A stretch of DNA of 64,000 nucleotides from Hymenobacter aquaticus (GTDB lineage: Bacteria; Bacteroidota; Bacteroidia; Cytophagales; Hymenobacteraceae). The notes below the pieces were generated by a model. That model saw nothing but the letters and a program-made list of their open reading frames with translations, made no database searches and was not told where the DNA came from. A program made the translations under genes and the position numbers. Below are positions 34,855-44,942 of the stretch, in pieces. The DNA is taken from contig NZ_SRLC01000002.1 in NCBI RefSeq assembly GCF_004765605.1, positions 806,001 to 870,000 on the forward strand, in the 5' to 3' direction. Position 1 is the first letter of the stretch. The number at the start of each line of letters is the position of its first letter.

Positions 34855-37125
34855 CTAGCGGGCCAGCTCGACCCAGCCTTTGGTGGTTTTGCCCTCTTTG
34901 TCGGTGAGCAGATAGTAGTACGTGCCAGCGGGCTGGTCTTTGCCGTCCCATTCGCCCTTGTAGTTGGTGTACTCCTTGATCAGGCGGCCCCAACGGTTGA
35001 AGATCTGAATCTTGCTGCCCGTTTCTTCGGCCGTCAGCACGAAGTTGTCGTTGATGTTGTCGCCGTTGGGCGTAAACACGTTCGGAATGTCGCGTACCTC
35101 AATCAGCGTCACTTTCTCGCTGGTAACGCACTGGGCACCACCCACAGTGCTGTAGGTGCTCAGCTTGATGGCATACTGGCCACCCTCGCGCAGCAGCAGC
35201 TCGGCGGGGTCGTACTTACGCGAGAAAATAACTTCCTTCTCGTTTACCGCGTTGCCTTTGCCATCCTTCACCCGCTGATACGTCCAGCGGGCGCTGTCGG
35301 TCCTGACCGAGTTGGTGGTGGTATTCTTGAAGGTGAAGATCCGGGCCGGAATGTTGGTCCGGCCGCTGTTGTCGCCGCGGCTGGTCGTCGTGAAGTTGGC
35401 TTTCAGCGCAGGCGTTACGCGTACCAGCACCGAAGCCGTATCGGAGCAGGTGCCTTCGCGGAAATCCTTGCCCAGGATGCGCACCCGGTAGCGGGTCGTC
35501 TTGGTGGGTTTCACGGTAATGTTCTGCTTGCCCAGATCGTTAGCATCTAAGCCCTCGGCGGCATCCCACTGGTAGCCGTACTTGGCCGGGTTCAACCCTA
35601 CGGAGTCGGGGCGGAACGGGGTAGCGGTGAGGGCCACGGAAGCGCCTTCGCAGATGGTGGGCGTGGCGCTGGAGGCCACTACTTTGGCGAAGTTGCCTTT
35701 GCCAATCTTCAGCACGATGGTCCGGAACTGCACGCCTTTGAAGGGGCAGCCGTTGTCTTCAATCTTGAGCGGAATCCGGTAGGTTTTGCCTTCGAAAAGA
35801 ACGTCAGGCTGAATCCGCAGAATACCGGCCGGGGCTTTGGTGCCGTTGCCCAGCAGCTGGAACGTCGCCACGTCGGAGGGCAGGTAGGTGGGCTTGGCCA
35901 GGGTTGGCACCGGCGGGTCCAGCTCGGGGTAGGTCACGGTCAGGATGTCGCCGGGGTTCGGGTCGCTGAAGCGGAAACGTACTTCCGTGTAGTTACAGGT
36001 GTAAGCCGTAACGAAGGTAGAGTCGCGGGAGTTGACGATGGTAACGCCCGATTTGACAAAGCCGGTGCCGACGGGCGGCGTGGGCTGGTTGTTGTTGTTG
36101 CAGTCGATAACGACCAGCATCATGTCGCGCCGAACCTGGCCTACCTTATAGTAGATCTTCTTGCCGTTGGCATCCAGGAAGCGGCGGTATTCCGTCACCT
36201 GGCCTACCACGACGTACTTGTTGTCGGCCGAGTTGACGGCCGGGTTGTAGAAGGACGGCGTGAACGTGAAGCTGCCCTGGGCGGCGTTGAAGTTGAAGGC
36301 GGGCGTGGCCGTTTTCAGGGGGCAGCTGCCCGTCACGTTAAACGAGGAAATCGGGTAAGTAGCGCTGTAGGTGCCCGAGTTGTTGACGATGTAGGCGCCG
36401 CAGGGGGGGCCACTGGGGGGCGTCAGGTCGATGAAGCGGCCCACGGTGGTGTAGGAGCGGTACGTGTTGGGCTCGTTGCAGCCCAGCAGCGGGTTGGCCA
36501 GCGCGTAAACCAGCGAGTCGCCATCGGGTTCCGTGGCGGAAAACGTAACGGTGCGTTCCTGCTGGTAGCACACGAAGGGAATCGGAATGTCGAGGGCCTG
36601 GTACTGAGCCGACGTATTCTGGATGATCCGGTTGCCGGGCAGCAGGTTGTTGAGGCGGGCCTCATAATACAGGTCACCGTTGCCCAGGTTGATGTTGGCT
36701 ACGCTGGGGCGGGCGTTCAGAGTCACGCTCAGAATCCATTCGGCAGCTGGGGGCAGCGTCACGGTTACTTCGAAGGTGCCTTTCTGGTAGTTGGTGCGCA
36801 GGCCGCTGCCGCACTGGCTGGGGCCGCCGGGCGTGTTGGGGCAGTAGGGGCTGCCCGCTTCGGGGCTGCCCACCAGGACCATATCTACTGAGCTGCCACC
36901 GGTGCAGCCGGTCGAGCGGTAGTCAAGCTCCGGCTCAATGCTGCTGAAGGAGGCGCCGCCGCAGTCCCGGAACACCGTGAGCGAAACCTTGTAGCGGTTG
37001 TTGCCCAGGGCTTCATAAGTGAGCTGCCCCCCCTGGATGTGGGTAGCATTCGCGCTTGACATGCCAATCAGCGAAATACACCAGGCAACTACAAGAAAAT
37101 AAGAGGCGTGTAAAAGTTTCTTCAT
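34855..37125 (-). CDS. Surface protein with gliding-motility-type (T9SS type B) C-terminal domain
   Basis: The 756-residue protein has a signal peptide (VVAWCISLIGMSSANA). The N-terminal half contains THIQGGQLTYEALGNNRYKVSLTVFRDCGG, the usual start of Bacteroidota gliding/adhesin proteins with several paired Cys. Ig-like/PKD-like domains follow (ASVALTATPFRPDSVGL). The C-terminal ~85 residues (IPNVFTPNGDNINDNF ... IQIFNRWGRLIKEY ... GTYYYLLTDKEGK) are the CHU_C/type B sorting domain. The protein should reach the surface by T9SS. Ligand unknown. G-runs of 6-7 bases near 36404-36418 are in coding sequence. Confidence 0.9.
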   Translation of the reverse strand: MKKLLHASYFLVVAWCISLIGMSSANATHIQGGQLTYEALGNNRYKVSLTVFRDCGGASFSSIEPELDYRSTGCTGGSSVDMVLVGSPEAGSPYCPNTPGGPSQCGSGLRTNYQKGTFEVTVTLPPAAEWILSVTLNARPSVANINLGNGDLYYEARLNNLLPGNRIIQNTSAQYQALDIPIPFVCYQQERTVTFSATEPDGDSLVYALANPLLGCNEPNTYRSYTTVGRFIDLTPPSGPPCGAYIVNNSGTYSATYPISSFNVTGSCPLKTATPAFNFNAAQGSFTFTPSFYNPAVNSADNKYVVVGQVTEYRRFLDANGKKIYYKVGQVRRDMMLVVIDCNNNNQPTPPVGTGFVKSGVTIVNSRDSTFVTAYTCNYTEVRFRFSDPNPGDILTVTYPELDPPVPTLAKPTYLPSDVATFQLLGNGTKAPAGILRIQPDVLFEGKTYRIPLKIEDNGCPFKGVQFRTIVLKIGKGNFAKVVASSATPTICEGASVALTATPFRPDSVGLNPAKYGYQWDAAEGLDANDLGKQNITVKPTKTTRYRVRILGKDFREGTCSDTASVLVRVTPALKANFTTTSRGDNSGRTNIPARIFTFKNTTTNSVRTDSARWTYQRVKDGKGNAVNEKEVIFSRKYDPAELLLREGGQYAIKLSTYSTVGGAQCVTSEKVTLIEVRDIPNVFTPNGDNINDNFVLTAEETGSKIQIFNRWGRLIKEYTNYKGEWDGKDQPAGTYYYLLTDKEGKTTKGWVELAR

Positions 37126-37429
37126 GTACTAAAGAAGAGTTAGAAAGATATGAGAAGAGGGCAGGGGTGGGAAAAACGCTGCCGTAAGATAGAAGGAATT
37201 TGTTTTATGCGTATAAAAAAAGTGCTGCAACCCCCGTCTAGGCCAGTAATTGAATTAAAAAAGGATATAATAAATAGAATTAGTCCGGGCTTATTTCACT
37301 ATTCGAAAACTCTGTCTTAGATTTAGGACACGAGGGAGTAGGTTAAGTTACAATCGCAGCTTCCGCGGAAATACTCTCGCAACCCACCTGTTTACCAGTT
37401 TTTTTCTTTTCACCCCATCTTACCAATTG
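37126..37429. promoter_or_regulatory. Divergent intergenic region between two surface-protein genes
   Basis: This A+T-rich gap must hold promoters for both genes. A run of AAAAAAA and TATAATAAATAG (37215-37278) stands out, but no exact TAnnTTTG with a TTG at the right spacing was found. No RNA gene is evident. Confidence 0.4.
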
Positions 37430-40400
37430 ATGATGAAAAAACCTTTACGCCTAAGGGCTAATCGCATAACTGGCTGTGCGCATGCGCATAGTACACGGTG
37501 GCGAGTAGCCTTACTTTTCCTGCTCAGCTTCTGGCTGGGCCTAGCCGCTCCGGCCCGCGCGCAGGTCGATACTTACTCGTTTGCCGCCTCGCAGGGCACT
37601 TTCACTCCGGTGAGCGGCGGTACGGTAGTAGCCGGCATGGCTGCCGATACATACCTGTCAGGAGCTATTCCATTAGGATTTAGCTTCGTTTTTGACGGAG
37701 CTGCCTATACCCAGGTTAAAGCTTCTTCCAATGGCTGGCTGACCTTTAATACCAGCGGTACCAGCAACCCCTCCTCGACGCTGGCGGGCCTGACGGCGGC
37801 CACCCGGCCCATGGTGGCCCCGCTGCTCGACGACCTGGACGGCAACCCCGCCGGGGCGACGGGTGTCGGCTCATACATCACGACCGGCACGGCACCCAAC
37901 CGCGTATTCACCTTTGAATGGCTGAACTGGGAATGGCGCTGGAATGCCAGCGTGCCGGTATTGTCCTTCCAGGTAAAGCTCTACGAAGGCTCCAACCGCG
38001 TAGAGTTCATCTACCGTCAGGAGTCGGGGGCTACTAACGCTACTGCTACGTTGGGAGCTTCCATCGGCTTGGCTGGCCAAGGCACGGGCAGCGGCTCGTA
38101 CCTGGCTTTGAGCGACGCTACGGCTGCTCCCACGGCCAGCTCCACTACCGAAAACACCAACATCAACACCAAGCCCGCTACCGGCCAGGTGTATGCCTTC
38201 ACGCCGGCTCCCTTGGCCGCCTGCCCGCAGCCGCGTAATCTGGCTGTAACCTCGTTCACTAACACGACGGCCAACGTAACCTGGTCGTCAGTTGGCACGG
38301 GTACGTTCACCATCCAGTACGGCTTATCGGGCTTTACGCCCGGCACCAGCGCGGCGACTACCGTTACGTCTTCGACCAACTCGGTAACGCTGTCGGGCCT
38401 GACGCCCAGCACTGGCTACGACTTCTACGTAACGCAAAACTGCGGGGCCAATGGCAACAGCGTGATTAGCGCCGTGGGCTCGTTTACGACGCGCGCCGTG
38501 GGTCCTCCCAACAACGATGAGTGCGTCAATGCCGTAACGCTGACCCCGGAAGCGCCTGGTACCGCCTGCTCGGCAGCTACCAGCGGCTCGGTAGAGGGTT
38601 CTAACGGCACGACTGGTCTGGCTACGCCCGTGGGCACGGCTGACGACGACGTGTGGTACAAGTTCGTGGCCACCAGTGCCGTACACACCGTCACGCTGAC
38701 CGGCACGGGCGACTACGTGCAGGAACTGCTCTCGGGCAGCTGCGGGGCTTTGACCTCGGTTGCTTTCTCTGACCCCAACGCCAAGACCTACACTGGCCTC
38801 ACGCCGGGCAGCACCTATTACGTGCGCGTGTACTCCTACGGCTCGGCGCTGCCGACCGCGGCCAATGCCGCCTTCACCATCTGCGTGACCACGACGACGG
38901 CTCCCGGCAACGACACCTGCGCCAACGCCGTGACGCTGACCCCGGCCCCGGCCAACACCGCCTGCACGGCTGCCACCAACGGTACCGTGGAAGGTGCCGG
39001 CGCTACGACCGGCCTGGCGACTCCCGTCGGCACGGCCGATGACGACGTATGGTACCGCTTCACGGCTACCAGCACCGTACACACCGTAACCCTGACCGGC
39101 ACGGGCGACTACGTGCAGGAGCTGCTGTCGGGTAGCTGCGCGGCGCTGACCTCGGTCGGTTTCTCCGACCCCAACGTAAGAACCTACGGTGGGCTGACCG
39201 TAGGGACAACCTATTACGTGCGCGTGTACTCCTACAGCTCGGTGCTGCCAACCAGCGCCGCCGCCGCTTTCACCATCTGCATTACCACTTCCGCTACGCC
39301 CGGCAACGACCTCTGCGCTAATGCCGTGACGCTGACGCCAGGGGCTTTGAACGCGGCTTGCACCGCGGCTACCGATGGTACGGTGGAAGGTGCCGGGGCC
39401 ACGACCGGCCTGGCTACCCCCATTGGCACCGCCGACGACGACGTCTGGTATAAGTTTGTCGCCACCGGCGCCAGCCACACCATCACGCTGACCGGCACGG
39501 GCAACTACGTGCAGGAAATTCTGTCGGGCAACTGCAGCGCCTTGACGTCGGTGGGCTTCTCGGACCCCAACGAGCGGACGTACAACGGTCTGACGGTGGG
39601 GGCCACGTATTACGTGCGCGTGTATTCGTTCGGCTCCACGCTGACCGTTGCGCCGGCCGCTAACTTCACGATCTGCGTAACCACGCCGACCGTTATTATC
39701 CCGCCGGCCAACGACCTCTGCGCCAATGCCGTGACGCTGACGCCGGACGCTTTGAACGTAGCCTGCACCTCGGCCACCAATGGTACTGTCGAAAATGCGG
39801 GTCCCACGGCGGGCCTGGCCACGCCCACCGGCACGGCCGATGATGACGTGTGGTACAAGTTCGTGGCTACCGGCATTACACACACCGTGACCTTGACCGG
39901 CACGGGCGACTACGTGCAGGAACTGCTCGGGGGCACCTGCTCGTCTCTGGTTTCGGTCGGCTTCTCCGACCCCAATGCCAAGACCTATACGGGCCTGACG
40001 GTGGGCAACACCTACTACGTGCGCGTGTACTCGGCCAGTGCTACGCTGCCGACTGCCGCCGCCGCTGCCTTCACCATCTGCGTAACTACGCCGACGCCCA
40101 TTCTGCCCCCGGCCAACGACGCCTGCACCAACGCTACTACGCTCACGCCAAGCACTAGCCCCGTTTGCGCCAGCGCCACTGCCGGTACGCTGGAAGGCTC
40201 GGGTGCCACGGCGGGCCTGGCGGCGCCCGTGGGCACGGCCGATGACGACGTATGGTACAAGTTCGTGGCTACCGGTACGTCACACGTTGTGACGCTGACC
40301 GGCACGGGCGACTACGTGCAGCAACTGCTCTCGGGTAGCTGCGGCGCTTTGACTTCGGTCGATTACTCGGACCCCAATGTAAAGACCTACACCGGTCTGA

Positions 40401-42655
40401 CGGTGGGCGGCACCTACTACGTACGGGTATACTCCTATAGTGCTACCGTGCCAACGGCCGCTAATGCTGCCTTCACCATCTGCGTTACTTCGCTGCCCGC
40501 CAACGACGACCCTTGCGGCGCCATCAGCGTGCCGGTAGTAGCGGGTTGCACCTCGCCCACGCAGGGCTCCAACGCCGGCGCGACCACCACGACGCCGAGC
40601 GGCTACACCAACCCCGGGTGCGGTATTGCCACCTCGCCCATCGATGTATGGTATAAGTTTACGACTGCCGCTACGGGCGCGGCCAGCACCGCCGTTAGCG
40701 TGGTGGTAAATGGCACGCCTGCGGGTCAGGTGCGGGTATTCTCGGCCGCTAGCTGCGCTGGTCCGTTCACTCAGGTTGGCTGTAAGTTCAACGCCAGCAC
40801 CGGCGGGGCCGGTACGCTGGACCTGACCAATCTGACGGCCAACACCACGTACTACGTATTCGTCTCGGGCTACAGCTCGTCTGACGCCACGGGTCCGTTC
40901 ACCATTTGCGTAACGCCGCCGGCTACCTGCGCCGCGCCCACGGGCCTGGCGGCCTCTGGCGTAACCCAGAACTCGGCGACGCTGGGCTGGACGGTTTCGG
41001 GAGGCACTGGTCCGTTCACCGTTGAGTATGGTGTATTCGGCTTCATTCCCGGCTCGGCTCAGGGTACGGTCGTAACGTCGACCACCACTTCGCTGACCCT
41101 GACTTCGCTGAATCCTGGCACGCCTTACCAGTTCTTCGTGACGCAGAACTGCGGGGGCACCGCCGGTAACAGCGTCCGTTCGGGCCCGGCTTCCTTCACG
41201 ACCCTGTCGCCCCCGCCGGCTAACGACGAGTGTGCCACGGCCACCAGCGTTGCCGTGCAGCTGGGCAGCACCTGCACCAACCGCATTGTTGGTACCAACG
41301 CAGGCGCTACCTCCTCGCCGAACATTCCGGCTCCGGGTTGCTCCAGCTACCTCGGCGGCGACGTATGGTACCGCGTAGTAGTGCCCGTTACGGGCAACAT
41401 CGTGGCCTCTACCGACTCGGTAGCCGGCAGCTCCATCACCGATACGGGGATGGCCATCTACTCCGGCACCTGCGGCGCCCTGACGCTGGTGGAGTGCGAC
41501 GACGACGACGGCGACGGCAACTTCTCGATGATTGACCTCAGCAACCGCACCCCCGGCGAAGTACTCTACATCCGCATATTTGAGTACGGCAACAACGTAT
41601 TTGGCCGCTTCAAGCTGTGCGTGCGCTCGAATACGAACTGCCCGGCTCCGGTCGGCCTGAACGCTTCGAACGTGCTGTCGAACAGTGCCCGCCTGAACTG
41701 GGCCGTCACCGACCCGATTGCCGGCGCCACGTTCAACGTGGAATACGGTCCGCAGGGCTTCACGCCCGGCTCGGCCGCCGGCACCCGCCTGACGGGTATC
41801 ACCGGTACGTTCGTGGATGTGACGGGCTTGCAGGGCAACAAGGAGTACTGCTACTACGTGTCGCAGAACTGCGGCAACAGCGGCGCCACGGCCGGCACCA
41901 GCGGCCCCGCCGGTCCGGTGTGCTTCACCACGCCAGCGGCCCCGCCGGTCAACAACGACGTGTGCGGTGCTATTACGCTGCCGCTGAACAGCAACAGCTG
42001 CACGCCGGTTACGGCCAGCAACCTGGGCGCTACCACCACTACGCCCAGTGGCTACGTAAACCCCGGCTGCACCACGTCGAACGCGCCAAAAGACGTGTGG
42101 TTTGTAATGACTACTTCCGCTAACCTGAATACGGCCGCGGGCGTGCAGATTACAACCACGGGTGGCCCGGCCGGTCAGGTCCGGATCTTCACCGCGGCTT
42201 CGTGCTCTACGGCTCTGACCCAGGTGGCTTGCCGCGCCAGCGCCGGCAACAACCAGACGGTGGGCTCGTTCACGGCCAACCTGCTGCCCAACACGAGGTA
42301 CTACCTGATGGTAGCGGGCTGGGGCTCGAACGATGCCACCGGCGACTTTACCATCTGCGCGCAGCAAAGCATCCTGAGCAATGCCAAAGACCTGCCCGGT
42401 GGCGAGGTAAGCGTATTCCCGAACCCCAGCAACACGGGCTCCGTGACGCTGCGCATCCGGGGCGCTGAGCAAACCAAGCAGGTGCAGGCTACCTTGCTGA
42501 ACGCCCTGGGCCAGCAGGTACTGGCGCAGAATCTGGCCGTGCAGGCCGGGGCCGTCGAGGCTCCGCTGTCGGTGCGCGGTCTGGCGACGGGTATCTACAC
42601 GCTGCGGGTGAAAGTAGGCGACTACACTATCACCCGGCGAGTAGTACTGGAGTAG
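37430..42655 (+). CDS. Giant secreted modular adhesin with T9SS sorting domain
   Basis: The 1741-residue protein has a signal sequence (ALLFLLSFWLGLAAPARAQ). Order: a beta-sandwich domain (about 40-260), a fibronectin type III domain (about 265-350), five near-identical ~132-residue modules (NDxCANAVTLTP ... TADDDVWYKFVATG ... LTGTGDYVQELLSG ... TYYVRVYSY ... AAFTICVTT), two or three divergent related modules alternating with more FN3 domains, and a type A sorting domain (VFPNPSNTGSVTLRI ... GIYTLRVKVGDY). The modules resemble pre-peptidase C-type or jellyroll domains. It likely binds surfaces or polysaccharide. ATG 37430 or 37433 could be the start; the TTG at 37427 is less likely. Confidence 0.88.
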   Translation: MMKKPLRLRANRITGCAHAHSTRWRVALLFLLSFWLGLAAPARAQVDTYSFAASQGTFTPVSGGTVVAGMAADTYLSGAIPLGFSFVFDGAAYTQVKASSNGWLTFNTSGTSNPSSTLAGLTAATRPMVAPLLDDLDGNPAGATGVGSYITTGTAPNRVFTFEWLNWEWRWNASVPVLSFQVKLYEGSNRVEFIYRQESGATNATATLGASIGLAGQGTGSGSYLALSDATAAPTASSTTENTNINTKPATGQVYAFTPAPLAACPQPRNLAVTSFTNTTANVTWSSVGTGTFTIQYGLSGFTPGTSAATTVTSSTNSVTLSGLTPSTGYDFYVTQNCGANGNSVISAVGSFTTRAVGPPNNDECVNAVTLTPEAPGTACSAATSGSVEGSNGTTGLATPVGTADDDVWYKFVATSAVHTVTLTGTGDYVQELLSGSCGALTSVAFSDPNAKTYTGLTPGSTYYVRVYSYGSALPTAANAAFTICVTTTTAPGNDTCANAVTLTPAPANTACTAATNGTVEGAGATTGLATPVGTADDDVWYRFTATSTVHTVTLTGTGDYVQELLSGSCAALTSVGFSDPNVRTYGGLTVGTTYYVRVYSYSSVLPTSAAAAFTICITTSATPGNDLCANAVTLTPGALNAACTAATDGTVEGAGATTGLATPIGTADDDVWYKFVATGASHTITLTGTGNYVQEILSGNCSALTSVGFSDPNERTYNGLTVGATYYVRVYSFGSTLTVAPAANFTICVTTPTVIIPPANDLCANAVTLTPDALNVACTSATNGTVENAGPTAGLATPTGTADDDVWYKFVATGITHTVTLTGTGDYVQELLGGTCSSLVSVGFSDPNAKTYTGLTVGNTYYVRVYSASATLPTAAAAAFTICVTTPTPILPPANDACTNATTLTPSTSPVCASATAGTLEGSGATAGLAAPVGTADDDVWYKFVATGTSHVVTLTGTGDYVQQLLSGSCGALTSVDYSDPNVKTYTGLTVGGTYYVRVYSYSATVPTAANAAFTICVTSLPANDDPCGAISVPVVAGCTSPTQGSNAGATTTTPSGYTNPGCGIATSPIDVWYKFTTAATGAASTAVSVVVNGTPAGQVRVFSAASCAGPFTQVGCKFNASTGGAGTLDLTNLTANTTYYVFVSGYSSSDATGPFTICVTPPATCAAPTGLAASGVTQNSATLGWTVSGGTGPFTVEYGVFGFIPGSAQGTVVTSTTTSLTLTSLNPGTPYQFFVTQNCGGTAGNSVRSGPASFTTLSPPPANDECATATSVAVQLGSTCTNRIVGTNAGATSSPNIPAPGCSSYLGGDVWYRVVVPVTGNIVASTDSVAGSSITDTGMAIYSGTCGALTLVECDDDDGDGNFSMIDLSNRTPGEVLYIRIFEYGNNVFGRFKLCVRSNTNCPAPVGLNASNVLSNSARLNWAVTDPIAGATFNVEYGPQGFTPGSAAGTRLTGITGTFVDVTGLQGNKEYCYYVSQNCGNSGATAGTSGPAGPVCFTTPAAPPVNNDVCGAITLPLNSNSCTPVTASNLGATTTTPSGYVNPGCTTSNAPKDVWFVMTTSANLNTAAGVQITTTGGPAGQVRIFTAASCSTALTQVACRASAGNNQTVGSFTANLLPNTRYYLMVAGWGSNDATGDFTICAQQSILSNAKDLPGGEVSVFPNPSNTGSVTLRIRGAEQTKQVQATLLNALGQQVLAQNLAVQAGAVEAPLSVRGLATGIYTLRVKVGDYTITRRVVLE
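38508..40500 (+). repeat. Five tandem ~400 bp coding repeats
   Basis: Units begin near 38511, 38908, 39301, 39708 and 40111 with AACGACxxCTGCGCCAAYGC-like starts. They encode the five modules of the adhesin. The near identity makes recombination, and assembly error, likely here. Confidence 0.85.
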
Positions 42656-42676
42656 TACTCCCGTCCTTACCCATAG

Positions 42677-42710
42677 AAAAGGGGCTGCGGATTCCGCAGC
42701 CCCTTTTTTT
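42677..42710. terminator. Terminator of the adhesin gene
   Basis: AAAAGGGGCTGCGGA/TCCGCAGCCCCTTTT with U-runs on both strands, serving the convergent dehydrogenase as well. Confidence 0.92.
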
Positions 42711-42730
42711 GTGTCGTGCAAGCAGGCTTT

Positions 42731-44137
42731 CTACCGAACTACCAACTGCTGAGTGTAGGTGGCCGAGCCGGTTTGGGCCCGCACCGCGTAGAGACCGGGG
42801 GCCAGGTCGCGCAGACTAAGCTGCTGCTCTTTCTGCCCCGCTGCCAGCGGCGTGGTTTGCACCACGCGGCCCAGGGCGTCGAGTACCATCGTGTGCCCGG
42901 CGGCCGTGGCCGCCACCGGCAGCCGTAGCATCACCGAGCCCTGGGCGGGGTTGGGCCACAGGCTGAGCCGGAGCGTCGGCGAGGCCGAAGCCGTGGCGGC
43001 CGGCAGGTAAGCGCGGTTTTCTAGCAGCAGGATCCGGTCGTCGGTAGCGCCGGGGGTGGCCCGCCCGTCGCGGTTGCTGGTGCCGATGTAGATTTTGCCC
43101 TGGGGCGACACGCAGATGGAACGCAGCCGCCCGAAGGTGTTGAGGTAGCCGTTGTCGGTGGCAATGGCGTCGCCGGCCGTGTTCAGCGGCATCTGCACCA
43201 ATTGCGCGGCTTTCAGCGTCACCATCAGCAGGCTGTTGCGCCACTCCGGAATGGCGGGCGAGTCGTAGTAGGCCAGGCCGGCTGTAGCAATGGTCGGCGT
43301 CCAGACGCGCAGGGGCTCCCGCACGTTGTTGGCCGCGCAGAACGTTTGTTCGGCCGGCAGGTTGCACAGGCCTTCCACGTTGGGCCAGCCGTAGTTGCGC
43401 CCGGCTTCAATCAGGTTAATTTCGTCGTCGTTGTTGGGCCCGTGCTCCGAGCTGTAGACCCGCCCGCTGGTGGCCCGCACCAGGCCCTGCGGGTTGCGGT
43501 GACCCAGCGTGTACACCAGGCTGCCGGGCGTCGGATTGTTGGCCGGCACACTGCCATCCAGGTTCAGGCGCAGAACCTTGCCGTTGAGCGAGCCGCGGTT
43601 CTGGGCTTCGGATTGCAGCTGCGCGTCGCCGGTGGTCATCAGCAGAGTCCGGTCGGGCAGAATCAGCAGGCGCGAGCCGCTGTGGGTGGTGGCGGCCGTA
43701 ATGTTGCCCAGCAGCACCAGCGGGGCACTAAGCGAGTTGGTGGCTACGCTGAAGCTGTAGCGCACCAGCTTTTCCTTGAGCACCCCGCCGTCGGTGTAGT
43801 TGTACACGATGTAGAGGTAGGGCGTGGCCGGAAAGTCGGGGTGGAGGACCATGCCCAGCAGGCCGCTTTCCCCGGTTTGCGTCACGTCGGGCACCGTCAG
43901 CAGGGGCCGTACTTCGCCCGTCGTGGGGTTTACGCGGCTGATGCGCCCGCCCCGCTCCGTCATCCAGATAAAGTTGTCGGGTCCCCAGATCAGCTCCCAC
44001 GGCACGGCCAGGTTGGTGGTGAGCGGCGTGACGGAAACCGTGGTGGCTCCTACCAGGAAGGTAGTGGTTTGGGCCCGGGCCGGCGCGGCAGCAGCCAGCA
44101 GGGCGCCGGCGGCCAGGAGGGTAGCAAAACGTTTCAT
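42731..44137 (-). CDS. Secreted PQQ-type sugar dehydrogenase-like protein with T9SS domain
   Basis: The 468-residue protein has a signal peptide ending APARAQT. The beta-propeller of the glucose/sorbosone dehydrogenase family follows: VPWELIWGPDNFIWMTERGGRI (45-66), ESGLLGMVLHPDF, GHRNPQGLVRATSGRVYSSEHGPNNDDEINLI and GRNYGWPNV. The conserved HGPxxDDEIN and GRNYGWP blocks carry the expected Ca2+/PQQ-binding positions. The final ~75 residues (LWPNPAQGSVMLRL ... GLYAVRAQTGS) are a T9SS sorting domain, so oxidation of an aldose outside the cell is the likely role; whether PQQ is bound is not shown. A nearby PQQ pathway was not seen. Confidence 0.87.
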   Translation of the reverse strand: MKRFATLLAAGALLAAAAPARAQTTTFLVGATTVSVTPLTTNLAVPWELIWGPDNFIWMTERGGRISRVNPTTGEVRPLLTVPDVTQTGESGLLGMVLHPDFPATPYLYIVYNYTDGGVLKEKLVRYSFSVATNSLSAPLVLLGNITAATTHSGSRLLILPDRTLLMTTGDAQLQSEAQNRGSLNGKVLRLNLDGSVPANNPTPGSLVYTLGHRNPQGLVRATSGRVYSSEHGPNNDDEINLIEAGRNYGWPNVEGLCNLPAEQTFCAANNVREPLRVWTPTIATAGLAYYDSPAIPEWRNSLLMVTLKAAQLVQMPLNTAGDAIATDNGYLNTFGRLRSICVSPQGKIYIGTSNRDGRATPGATDDRILLLENRAYLPAATASASPTLRLSLWPNPAQGSVMLRLPVAATAAGHTMVLDALGRVVQTTPLAAGQKEQQLSLRDLAPGLYAVRAQTGSATYTQQLVVR

Positions 44138-44208
44138 AAGTAAATAGCTGAGGGTGAAAGAATAAGCGGATAGATAGGCTAACGAGACGAAGCCCGCGAA
44201 GGATTAGC

Positions 44209-44238
44209 TTGCGTGGCAATTCCAGGCCGGTAGCTTTG
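44209..44238 (+). promoter_or_regulatory. Promoter of the GNAT gene
   Basis: TTG (44209-44211), a 19-base spacer and TAGCTTTG (44231-44238) match the Bacteroidota consensus, 60 bases before the ATG at 44298. Confidence 0.75.
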
Positions 44239-44297
44239 TGGCCGGCCCCGTTTGCGGGCTATTTCCCTGTTTTTTCGGCTTTTTACCTGTTATCAGG

Positions 44298-44765
44298 ATG
44301 GCGTCCTTCGTCGAGCACCAGCACCCGCAGCACTTCCGCATCAGCACCGACCCCGGCCAGCTCGACGTGGCGGCCATTCACCGCTACCTGTCCCAGGACT
44401 CGTACTGGGCCCTGAATATTCCGCGCGAAACCGTGGAGCGGGCCCTGGCCCATTCCCTCAACTTCGGCCTCTACGCCCCCGACGGCCGCCTGGCCGGCTT
44501 TGCCCGCATCGTGTCGGACTACGCCACTTTCGCCTGGCTCTGCGACGTGTTCGTGCTGCCCGAGTTTCGCGGGCAGGGCTTGTCGAAATGGCTGATGGAG
44601 TGCGTATTTGCCCACCCCGACCTGCAGGGGCTGCGCCGCAAGATGCTGGCCACCCTCGACGCGCACGGGCTCTACACGCAGTTCGGCTTCGTGCCCCTGC
44701 CCACGCCCGAGCGGTTTCTGGAAGTCCGGCTGCCCAATCCCTACGGGGCCCCGACGGCCAACTGA
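44298..44765 (+). CDS. GNAT family N-acetyltransferase
   Basis: The 155-residue acetyltransferase has WLCDVFVLPEFRGQGLSKWLM (beta-4 and the acetyl-CoA loop) and RRKMLATLDAHGLYTQFGF at the C-terminal strands. The order is the standard GNAT core in a short form common in Bacteroidota. Substrate unknown. The frame is open to 44238, but MASFVEHQ at 44298 fits the fold and lies after the promoter. Confidence 0.88.
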   Translation: MASFVEHQHPQHFRISTDPGQLDVAAIHRYLSQDSYWALNIPRETVERALAHSLNFGLYAPDGRLAGFARIVSDYATFAWLCDVFVLPEFRGQGLSKWLMECVFAHPDLQGLRRKMLATLDAHGLYTQFGFVPLPTPERFLEVRLPNPYGAPTAN

Positions 44766-44942
44766 CGGCGCTCCGCCGGGCCCCGCTCAGCCGGGCTGGA
44801 TATCTGGGTAAGGTGCAATTTCGTTTTAGCCCGCCGCGCCGGCTACTTAAGACCTTCTAGCCATCTCCCCGCCATCTTCTCCGGCGCGCCTGCTCGAAAA
44901 GTACAATTCCTTCGCTTCGCAATACGTGTTTTATTTCAGTGT

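Noticed and set aside
36400..36425. G-runs of 7 and 6 bases in the gliding-type surface gene as a phase-variation site.
   Set aside because: The runs are short, encode Pro codons deep in the gene and do not disrupt the frame. Evidence is weaker than for the tetranucleotide tract at 3075.
38324..42721. Two long open frames on the minus strand (38324-39883 and 40280-42721).
   Set aside because: They lie antisense to the repetitive adhesin, have low-complexity Gly/Arg/Val content and no family match. They are a by-product of GC-rich repeats.
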